This document shows positions 1 to 5,099 of a DNA stretch of 5,752 nucleotides, piece after piece. How positions within the stretch are numbered: position 1 is the stretch's first letter; each line of letters opens with the position of its first letter. Below the pieces are notes generated by a model. It made no database searches, was not told where the DNA came from, and was given only the letters and a program-made list of their open reading frames with translations. The stretch is from Sulfurimonas sp. (lineage in GTDB: Bacteria > Campylobacterota > Campylobacteria > Campylobacterales > Sulfurimonadaceae), in contig JALWON010000171.1 of assembly GCA_027083475.1 (NCBI GenBank), forward strand, positions 1 through 5,752, in the 5' to 3' direction. The position numbers and the translations under genes are program-made.

Positions 1-147
1 ATGTTTAGTAAGTATAAACCAACAGAGAAAAAAAGTTTCTTCAAACGCAGGGTTGTTACTGTGTACTATGGTGAGCCTGTTAGTAAAGATACAAATGCAC
101 AAGAGCTTCGAGAGATTATTCAAAATTTGAAGGAAAAATATGAGTAA
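1..147 (+). CDS. C-terminal fragment of a PlsC-type phospholipid acyltransferase (partial, 5' end outside window)
   Basis: An open frame runs from the first base to the TAA at 145-147 and gives 48 residues. The ATG at position 1 is probably an internal methionine, because the peptide looks like the tail of a longer protein. It starts with MFSKYK, has a basic stretch (KRR at 16-18), then a VVTVYYGEPV strand, and ends in a charged amphipathic helix. In the PlsC / lysophospholipid acyltransferase family, including MFS-acyltransferase fusions of the Aas/LplT type, the last part of the domain is typically a short 'S-R/K' loop, a strand ending in G-x-P, and a final helix, which is what I see. None of the catalytic motifs (HX4D and others) fall in the window, so the assignment rests on this tail and on the neighbour dgkA, another phospholipid enzyme. 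The reading frame overlaps dgkA by 8 bases, which implies one transcript. Alternative: an unrelated small 48-residue protein. Confidence 0.5.
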   Translation: MFSKYKPTEKKSFFKRRVVTVYYGEPVSKDTNAQELREIIQNLKEKYE

Positions 148-517
148 AAAACTCAATAAACCAAAACACAATCTTTTTCGTAACGGTGGCTATGCAGTCG
201 AAGGACTTTTGGATGTGATAAAAAACGAGACCTCGTTTAAGTGGCAACTGTTGATGCTCTTTGGCTTTGGCATTTTGGCATGGGTGTTGCCTGTGAGTTT
301 TGCGGTTGCAAGCATCTTGTCTATTTCACTCTTTTTACCTGTTTTAGCGGAGATAATTAACTCTGCAATCGAGCGAGTGGTGGATTTGGTGACGAGTGAT
401 TATCACATCTTAGCAAAACAGGCAAAAGATGTAGGGGCGACAATAGTGCTGTTGAGTTTGATTGTGACGGCACTTATTTGGGTGGCAACACTACTTGTTG
501 CGTTTGCGATAGTTTAG
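140..517 (+). CDS. dgkA: Diacylglycerol kinase (prokaryotic DAGK family)
   Basis: This is a 125-residue inner-membrane enzyme that phosphorylates diacylglycerol with ATP to give phosphatidic acid, returning lipid left over from envelope biosynthesis to the phospholipid pool. The family signature is clear: EIINSAIERVVDLV at 71-84, followed by H89, then AKQAKDVGA at 92-100. E71, N74, E78, K96 and D97 match the conserved active-site residues of the E. coli enzyme, and E30 in KNETSF matches the conserved N-terminal glutamate. Three hydrophobic segments (about 36-52, 54-70 and 100-122) fit the family's three helices, and the length is normal (E. coli about 122). The start is supported by AAGG at 130-133. 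It begins inside the acyltransferase frame, and the next gene follows 8 bases after its stop, so it is the middle of a tightly packed operon. The neighbouring acyltransferase fits a lipid-recycling role. Confidence 0.95.
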   Translation: MSKKLNKPKHNLFRNGGYAVEGLLDVIKNETSFKWQLLMLFGFGILAWVLPVSFAVASILSISLFLPVLAEIINSAIERVVDLVTSDYHILAKQAKDVGATIVLLSLIVTALIWVATLLVAFAIV

Positions 518-522
518 GGGAG
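517..522 (+). promoter_or_regulatory. Shine-Dalgarno sequence that fixes the dehydrogenase start
   Basis: GGGGAG lies directly on and after the dgkA stop codon, four bases before the ATG at 526. The same frame is open upstream to an ATG at 478, but that would add 16 residues (MGGNTT...) that overlap dgkA by 40 bases and are cysteine-rich and unlike an NADP-binding N terminus. The purine block and the GxGxxG motif starting at residue 8 both favour 526. The spacing is somewhat short. Confidence 0.6.
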
Positions 523-525
523 AGA

Positions 526-1707
526 ATGAGAACAACTTTAATTATAGGTGCTGGTGGTGTTGGGCGTGTTGTAGTGCATAAATGTGCAATGAATAGTGAG
601 GTTTTTGGCAATATTGTTTTAGCAAGTCGTACACTCAAGCGGTGCGAAACGATACAAGCAGAACTTCCAGATGCAAACATAGTCATAAAAACTGTCGATG
701 CAGATAAAACGCAAGAGCTTATAAGCCTTATTCAGGAAGTAAATGCAGACATTGTCATCAATGTTGCACTTCCGTATCAAGATTTAAGCATTATGGATGC
801 TTGTATTGCGACACAAACACCTTACTTAGATACAGCCAACTATGAACACCCCGATGAAGCAAAGTTTGAGTATAAGTTGCAGTGGGAACGCGATGCAAAG
901 TTTCAAGAAGCGGAAATTATGGGGCTTCTTGGGAGTGGTTTTGACCCTGGTGTTACAAATGTATTTTGTGCTTATGCGCAAAAACATTACTTTGATACGA
1001 TAGAAACTATTGATATTCTTGATTGTAATGATGGAGACCATGGCTATGCGTTTGCAACGAACTTTAATCCTGAAATCAATCTACGTGAAGTCTCAGCAAA
1101 GGGGCGCTACTGGCAAGAGGGCGAGTGGATACAAACAGAGCCGATGGAGATAAAACAGGTGTGGGATTACCCAGAAGTGGGGAAAAGAGACTCTTATTTG
1201 CTCTACCATGAAGAGATGGAGTCTTTAGTCAAGCACATTAAAGGGCTCAAACGCATCCGTTTTTTTATGACTTTTGGTGAGAGTTATCTCACACATATGC
1301 AATGTTTAGAAAATGTTGGAATGTTAGGCATAGAAGAGGTGGAGCATAAGGGACAAAAAATCGTTCCAATGGAGTTTTTAAAAACCCTGCTTCCTGATCC
1401 TGCAAGTTTAGGGGAGCGAACAAAAGGAAAAACAAATATCGGTATTGTGGCAGAGGGGTATAAAGATGGGAAAAAGAGAAAAATCTACATCTATCAGGTG
1501 AGTGACCATGAAAAATGTTATGCTGAGGTGAAAAGTCAAGCGGTGAGTTACACAACAGGTGTGCCTGCTATGATAGGGGCAAAACTTATGCTTGAGGGAA
1601 AATGGCAAGGGCAGGGTGTCTTTAATATGGAAGAGTTTGACCCTGATGTATTTATGGAGGAGTTAAACAAGCAGGGCTTACCTTGGAACATAGAGGAGTT
1701 AGATTAG
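526..1707 (+). CDS. Carboxynorspermidine/carboxyspermidine dehydrogenase (saccharopine dehydrogenase family)
   Basis: This 393-residue cytosolic oxidoreductase most likely condenses putrescine (or diaminopropane) with L-aspartate beta-semialdehyde and reduces the imine with NADPH, giving carboxyspermidine (or carboxynorspermidine). The N terminus is a Rossmann fold: a TLIIGAGGVG dinucleotide motif at 4-13, and ASRT at 33-36 after the second strand, where Ser/Arg commonly bind the NADPH 2'-phosphate. GSGFDPGVTN (136-145), the NFNPEINLREVSAKGRYW segment (179-196) and SYTTGVPA (341-348) are typical of this branch of the saccharopine dehydrogenase family rather than of lysine-pathway enzymes. Length is normal. 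I set the start at 526, not at the in-frame ATG at 478. The partner enzyme NspC is encoded at 2331, which strongly supports the polyamine role; this route is known to make spermidine in Campylobacter jejuni. The gene probably shares the dgkA transcript and ends at a terminator that overlaps its stop. Whether it prefers putrescine or diaminopropane cannot be read from the sequence. Confidence 0.9.
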   Translation: MRTTLIIGAGGVGRVVVHKCAMNSEVFGNIVLASRTLKRCETIQAELPDANIVIKTVDADKTQELISLIQEVNADIVINVALPYQDLSIMDACIATQTPYLDTANYEHPDEAKFEYKLQWERDAKFQEAEIMGLLGSGFDPGVTNVFCAYAQKHYFDTIETIDILDCNDGDHGYAFATNFNPEINLREVSAKGRYWQEGEWIQTEPMEIKQVWDYPEVGKRDSYLLYHEEMESLVKHIKGLKRIRFFMTFGESYLTHMQCLENVGMLGIEEVEHKGQKIVPMEFLKTLLPDPASLGERTKGKTNIGIVAEGYKDGKKRKIYIYQVSDHEKCYAEVKSQAVSYTTGVPAMIGAKLMLEGKWQGQGVFNMEEFDPDVFMEELNKQGLPWNIEELD

Positions 1708-1722
1708 GAACCCTCTCTTTTT
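1692..1722 (+). terminator. Probable intrinsic terminator at the end of the dehydrogenase operon
   Basis: AGAGG at 1692-1696 pairs with CCTCT at 1712-1716; after a bulged A at 1697, GTT (1698-1700) pairs with AAC (1709-1711). This gives an 8-bp stem with an 8-base loop that contains the stop codon. One C and then TTTTT (1718-1722) follow. The T run exists only in the plus direction, so it would stop rightward transcription before it runs through the opposing lipoprotein gene. The stem is only moderately GC-rich and folding energy was not computed. Confidence 0.5.
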
Positions 1723-2273
1723 ACCTCTTCAATCTCTGCTTCCATATCTTCTATTTGGAGAGGTTGTTGCGGTGCTTGTCCACTTAAGGCATTTAAGAGT
1801 GTTGCCTCTTGCTCTTTGTTTATTTTTCCAGAGGCAATTGTATCTATGAGTTTTTCTGCAATTTTATTGCGAGACTCTTGCTCTTTTTGTTGGAGATATT
1901 TTTTTAAATTGTCTTCATAGGATTTGAGTTTATCATCATGGCGTTTTTTAAAGTAGTAAAAAATGAAAAAACTGATGATTATAAGGACAAGTGCAATAAG
2001 AAGCATCATATAACGACTCTGTGCAAGTCTATTCTCTTCTTGTTTGAGTCTGAGATTTTGCTCAAAGAGTGCTATCTCTTTTTCTTTATTTAAACGCAGG
2101 TTTTCTTGTTGTACATCTGCTTGGAGCTTGATTTTTTGGAGTTCTTTGTCTTTTTCAATGAGTGCAAGTTCTTTTTTTGATTCTATTTTTTTGAGTTTAA
2201 TGTCATTGGAGTCAAGTAAATCACATCCTGCCATAAAAAATGTCAGTAAAAGGAGGGTTAATAGTGTTTTCAT
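1704..2273 (-). CDS. Unrecognised small lipoprotein with coiled coils and one transmembrane helix
   Basis: I do not recognise this 189-residue protein. It opens with a lipoprotein-type signal: MK, a hydrophobic run (4-14) and MAGC at 14-17, where C17 would be lipidated. Met at the -3 site is less usual than Leu. D18 follows the cysteine, which in E. coli favours inner-membrane retention. Residues 26-87 are rich in K, E, L and Q and look like a long coiled coil. A strong transmembrane helix runs from about 89 to 108 and is followed by KKRHDDK, a positive-inside signal. Another charged helical stretch covers 115-145, and the tail from 166 is Q/P-rich then acidic. This predicts a lipid-anchored periplasmic coiled coil, one membrane crossing and a cytoplasmic C terminus. 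No clear Shine-Dalgarno precedes the ATG. The last 4 bases overlap the stop of the convergent dehydrogenase gene. A structural or scaffold role is possible but unproven. Confidence 0.75.
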   Translation of the reverse strand: MKTLLTLLLLTFFMAGCDLLDSNDIKLKKIESKKELALIEKDKELQKIKLQADVQQENLRLNKEKEIALFEQNLRLKQEENRLAQSRYMMLLIALVLIIISFFIFYYFKKRHDDKLKSYEDNLKKYLQQKEQESRNKIAEKLIDTIASGKINKEQEATLLNALSGQAPQQPLQIEDMEAEIEEVKREGS

Positions 2274-2280
2274 AAGAAAT

Positions 2281-2286
2281 ATTGTA
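2281..2286 (-). promoter_or_regulatory. Candidate -10 box of the lipoprotein gene
   Basis: Read on the minus strand this is TACAAT, matching TATAAT at five of six positions, within TACTATACAAT. Transcription would start about 7 bases downstream, near 2274, immediately before the ATG at 2271-2273. No good -35 is seen, which is common for the main sigma factor of Campylobacterota. Confidence 0.35.
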
Positions 2287-2290
2287 TAGT
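2285..2290 (+). promoter_or_regulatory. Candidate -10 box of nspC
   Basis: TATAGT matches TATAAT at five of six positions and would give a leader of roughly 34 bases before the nspC ATG at 2331, with a weak purine-rich ribosome site (AAAAGAG, 2314-2320). It overlaps the opposing -10 candidate by two bases. A separate nspC promoter is expected because the preceding gene is divergent. No -35 element is evident. Confidence 0.35.
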
Positions 2291-2330
2291 ATTTTTCCTA
2301 ATTAACACCTAATAAAAGAGAAAAATTACA

Positions 2331-3470
2331 ATGTATGAACTCCAAACACCTTACTATATTTGTGATGAAGTATTACTCAAAAAGAATCTTGAACTTCTAA
2401 AAAAAGTACAAGATGAGAGTGGTGCAAAAATAATTTTGGCACTTAAAGGCTTTGCAATGTGGAGTACTTTTGAGTTGGTTTCAAAGTATTTGCAGGGGTG
2501 TACGGCAAGTGGGTATCATGAAGCAAAGCTTGCTTATGAAGAGTTTTTAAAGTACAACAAAGCGGCAGAAGTACATACATATTCGCCTGCATTTAAAGAG
2601 AGTGAAATAGAAAAGATCGCAAAAATCTCTAATCATATAGTATTCAATTCTCCAAACCAATTAAAAAAATTTATTTGGAAAGTCAAAGAAATTAATCCAG
2701 AAATTCATGTTTCATTACGCATAAACCCTGAAGTTTCTGCCTCTCCTGTAGATATTTATAACCCTTGTGGTATCTACTCCAGACTAGGAACAACACTCAA
2801 AAATTTTGATGAAGATATGCTCAAACATTTAGATGGACTCAATTTTCATGCACTTTGTGAACAAGATGCAGAGGCTTTGGAGAGCGTACTTGTAGCTTTT
2901 GAAGAAAACTTTTCAAAGTATTTTCAACATCTAAAATATATTAATTTTGGTGGAGGACATCACATCACAAAAAAAGGCTATAATGTAGAAAAACTGATAG
3001 TGCTTATAAAAAGATTTAAAGAAAAGTATAACTTGGATGTTTATCTTGAACCAGGTGAAGCTGTTGGCTGGGAAGTAGGGGATTTGGTGACGAGTGTTTT
3101 GGATATTTTTGAAAATGGGATGCAAGTTGCCATTTTGGATACATCTGCAGAAGCACATATGCCAGATACCTTAGCAATGCCTTATCGTCCTGAGATACAA
3201 AATGCAGCAGCTGCAGGAGAAAAAAAGTTCACCTATAGACTTGGAGGCAATACCTGTTTAGCAGGTGATATTATAGGGGATTACTCATTTGAAAACCCTT
3301 TACAAGTGGGTGATAGACTTGTTATACAAGATCAAATACATTATACTTTTGTAAAAAACACAACTTTTAATGGTATCGCTTTACCCTCTTTGGTAATCAA
3401 ACGAGCAAACGCAGAGGAAGAACTGATAAAAAAATTTGACTATCAACATTATAAGGAGAGATTATCATGA
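2331..3470 (+). CDS. nspC: Carboxynorspermidine/carboxyspermidine decarboxylase
   Basis: This 379-residue PLP enzyme of the alanine racemase-fold (type III) decarboxylases removes the carboxyl group from carboxyspermidine or carboxynorspermidine to give spermidine or norspermidine, the last step of the aspartate semialdehyde polyamine route. K39 in ILALKGF is the expected PLP Schiff-base lysine. FHALCEQ (172-178), INFGGGHHITKKGY (204-217; glycine-rich phosphate-binding loop), LEPGEAVGWEVG (239-250), LDTSAEAHMPDTLAMPYRP (269-287) and GGNTCLAGDIIGDYSF (305-320) are in the order and spacing typical of NspC. The HMPD and CLAGD motifs separate it from diaminopimelate and ornithine decarboxylases. 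Length is normal and no key residue appears to be lost. The enzyme that makes its substrate is encoded at 526-1707 on the same strand, but the antisense lipoprotein gene lies between, so nspC probably has its own promoter. It overlaps the downstream methyltransferase by 4 bases (ATGA). Confidence 0.95.
   Translation: MYELQTPYYICDEVLLKKNLELLKKVQDESGAKIILALKGFAMWSTFELVSKYLQGCTASGYHEAKLAYEEFLKYNKAAEVHTYSPAFKESEIEKIAKISNHIVFNSPNQLKKFIWKVKEINPEIHVSLRINPEVSASPVDIYNPCGIYSRLGTTLKNFDEDMLKHLDGLNFHALCEQDAEALESVLVAFEENFSKYFQHLKYINFGGGHHITKKGYNVEKLIVLIKRFKEKYNLDVYLEPGEAVGWEVGDLVTSVLDIFENGMQVAILDTSAEAHMPDTLAMPYRPEIQNAAAAGEKKFTYRLGGNTCLAGDIIGDYSFENPLQVGDRLVIQDQIHYTFVKNTTFNGIALPSLVIKRANAEEELIKKFDYQHYKERLS
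3453..3458 (+). promoter_or_regulatory. Strong Shine-Dalgarno of the methyltransferase inside nspC
   Basis: AAGGAG lies in the last codons of nspC, 8 bases before the ATG at 3467. It is the best ribosome-binding site in the window, far stronger than that of nspC itself. With the ATGA stop/start overlap it sets the methyltransferase start and suggests coupled or independently strong translation of the second gene. Confidence 0.75.
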
Positions 3471-4018
3471 TAGAAGATAAAGAACGCTGGAATAAACGCC
3501 ATGTGGAAAAACCGATGCGACACAACATCGAACCAATTTTAGAAAAGTATATAGATGAGGCACATCAAGGCAAAGCACTTGATATTGCTTGTGGTGTCGG
3601 ACGCAATACTCACTTCTTAGTTAAGAAAGGCTTTGTGGTAGATGCCGTTGATTTGAGTGATTACGCACTTTCTCAGGTAAAAGAAGACCCCAATATTCAT
3701 AAAATAGAGGTTGATTTAGATAGCTATAACTTGGAAAAAAACAAATATGATTTAATTGTAAACATAAATTATCTCAATCGTCGCCTTTTTCCGCAAATAA
3801 AAGAGGCACTGACAACAGGGGGAGTTGTTGTTTTTGAGACTTTTATTGTCGCTCACGGAGATTTTAACCAACCAAAAAATCAAGAATTTTTACTCAGATG
3901 TAATGAACTTTTACATGCTTTTATTGGTTTAGAGATTATCTACTATGAAGAACGCTCAGATACAAATCTTCGAGGTGAAAAAACACGAGTGGCTTCACTG
4001 GTTGCACGAAAAAACTAG
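3467..4018 (+). CDS. Class I SAM-dependent methyltransferase (TehB/UbiE-like fold), substrate unknown
   Basis: This 183-residue protein has a Rossmann-type methyltransferase core. ALDIACGVGRNTHFL at 37-51 is motif I, the SAM-binding glycine loop; VDAVDLS at 58-64 carries the acidic residue (D62) expected to bind the SAM ribose; VDLDS at 82-86 and KYDLIVNINYL at 93-103 correspond to motifs II-IV. A strand GGVVVFETF (118-126) follows, then a C-terminal part with NQEFLLRCNEL (138-148) and EIIYYEE (156-162), a pattern seen in small methyltransferases often labelled TehB-like or 'tellurite resistance'. Those labels rest on fold and do not establish the substrate. The N terminus (ERWNKRH) is also typical of this group. 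It is translationally coupled to nspC by an ATGA overlap, and its stop codon overlaps that of the opposing alkC-like gene (shared CTAG). A polyamine substrate is a possibility from context only; a small thiol, a metalloid or a quinone-related substrate are alternatives. Confidence 0.85.
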   Translation: MIEDKERWNKRHVEKPMRHNIEPILEKYIDEAHQGKALDIACGVGRNTHFLVKKGFVVDAVDLSDYALSQVKEDPNIHKIEVDLDSYNLEKNKYDLIVNINYLNRRLFPQIKEALTTGGVVVFETFIVAHGDFNQPKNQEFLLRCNELLHAFIGLEIIYYEERSDTNLRGEKTRVASLVARKN

Positions 4019-5097
4019 GTAAGTAAAAAAGTACTTTGGGAGAGAATGACACCATTTACAATGATTTGGAGTGAATGTTCTCCTTTGTAGTAAGTGCGTG
4101 TAGAGATTTTTTGAAAGGAGTATGTTTTTTGAAATGCTTTTTTATTTACTCTATATTCTCCTTCCGTAATTTTAAACACTTTTTTGTTGTGTTTGTTGTT
4201 CTTTCGTAGAAATAGCAGTGCAAATTCTACTCGTAATTTTCCTAAATTTTTGCTAGATTGTAGCTGGAATGAGAAGGTGAGATTTTCACCCATTTGGATT
4301 CTTTTTGGAACATGCAGATGTGCTATATGGAGTGATTGCGGATGATGAAAACCAAAGATTTCAAGAACTTCAGGGTGAGAATTTTTTAAGAGTGTACGAC
4401 AAGCATGTTTTAAAATCCAATCTTGAATTTTTGTTTGATGTATCCACTGTTTTGCAAGTGTAATAAGGAGTTGTGGATGATCTTTTGAAATGTCATTAAG
4501 GTTATTGGCAACACTTTTTTGTACATATTTACTCGGGTCATTTTTGAGTATGTTTAGAACCTCTAAAACTGGGGTAGGGTCTTTTTGAAACATTTGTAAA
4601 GTAGTTGCCCAAGGCAGACGAGGACGACACCCTTCACTTGCTAATCTTCTATGGTGTTCATTGTCTGATTTTGCCCAAAGTTGCATTATGTGCATTGTTT
4701 GTTTTGGGTACTTTATAATGAATTTGCGCACAGCAAACTCAGAAGAGGAGTGTACTGTAAAATGAAGGAGTGCATCCATAGAAGTTTGAAAGTCATCCAA
4801 GCCATAAATGGCTACAAAATCTTGAAAAATCATATTTTCAAGCCCATAAGCATAGTTCATATCAGAAAAAGTCTTTTTTAAAATATCTATTGCCTCTGTA
4901 TACTTTTGGGGTAAAAATTTGCCAAGTGTAGTGGCAATGTGTCGCATTCTCTGTTTGAGTGCTTTTGTCTCCCAATCTGTATCGTGAATGCTCGCTATAA
5001 AATAGGATGTGTTAAATGCCGTGTAGTGTTTTTTTACTGTTGTAGCAAGGAGATAGCTATAGTCCTGATTGTAAAGATTTTTGAGGAGTGCAGCCAT
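4015..5097 (-). CDS. AlkC-type HEAT-repeat DNA glycosylase (DNA alkylation repair) with C-terminal Ig-like domain
   Basis: This 360-residue protein is most likely a base-excision glycosylase that removes cationic alkylated bases; characterised AlkC acts mainly on 3-methyladenine. Residues 1-250 are helical repeats with family hallmarks: WETKALKQRMRHIATTLGKFLP (42-63), RRLASEGCRPRLPWA (150-164), YVQKSVANNLNDISKDHP (191-208) and WILKHACRTLLKNSHPEVLEIFG (227-249). From about 258 the character changes to beta-rich (VPKRIQMGENLTFSFQLQ, then a last strand GEHSLQIIVNG), fitting the immunoglobulin-like domain that AlkC has and AlkD lacks. The start at 5097 is backed by AAGGA (5106-5110 read in reverse), about 8 bases upstream. 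The recO stop is only 2 bases upstream, so the two share a transcript. The stop overlaps that of the convergent methyltransferase gene. Catalytic residues were not assigned by alignment. Confidence 0.85.
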   Translation of the reverse strand: MAALLKNLYNQDYSYLLATTVKKHYTAFNTSYFIASIHDTDWETKALKQRMRHIATTLGKFLPQKYTEAIDILKKTFSDMNYAYGLENMIFQDFVAIYGLDDFQTSMDALLHFTVHSSSEFAVRKFIIKYPKQTMHIMQLWAKSDNEHHRRLASEGCRPRLPWATTLQMFQKDPTPVLEVLNILKNDPSKYVQKSVANNLNDISKDHPQLLITLAKQWIHQTKIQDWILKHACRTLLKNSHPEVLEIFGFHHPQSLHIAHLHVPKRIQMGENLTFSFQLQSSKNLGKLRVEFALLFLRKNNKHNKKVFKITEGEYRVNKKAFQKTYSFQKISTRTYYKGEHSLQIIVNGVILSQSTFLLT

Positions 5098-5099
5098 TT

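Noticed and set aside
1..147. Treating the first frame as a complete 48-residue gene starting at base 1
   Set aside because: The peptide resembles the tail of an acyltransferase, and the window edge coinciding with an ATG gives no room to see a ribosome site. A partial gene is more likely.
478..525. Upstream in-frame ATG extending the dehydrogenase by 16 residues
   Set aside because: It lies inside dgkA, lacks a clear ribosome site, and adds a cysteine-rich stretch before the Rossmann motif. The ATG at 526 has GGGGAG just upstream and gives a normal N terminus.
826..1608. Several minus-strand open frames of 66-88 codons inside the dehydrogenase gene
   Set aside because: They lie antisense to a well-conserved enzyme, have biased and unlikely compositions (many F, H, C, P), and have no family resemblance. 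They are shadows.
2044..2289. Plus-strand open frame opposite the lipoprotein gene (81 codons)
   Set aside because: It is rich in S, F and L because it is the complement of a K/E/L-rich coiled-coil gene. There is no recognisable domain, and the lipoprotein reading has a coherent signal, coiled coil and membrane helix.
3969..3999. Possible terminator for the alkC-like gene on the minus strand: AGTG/CACT hairpin followed a few bases later by a T6 run
   Set aside because: The stem is only 4 bp and is separated from the T run by CGTG, so it is too weak to support as a terminator.
3467..4018. Calling the methyltransferase a tellurite-resistance protein (tehB)
   Set aside because: Only the general SAM-binding fold supports this. 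No tehA partner is present, and the gene sits behind nspC, so the specific name is not justified.
4028..4037. Perfect 10-base palindrome AAAGTACTTT near the 3' end of the alkC-like gene
   Set aside because: It is AT-rich with no loop, lies in coding sequence, and has no second copy or context to suggest a binding site.
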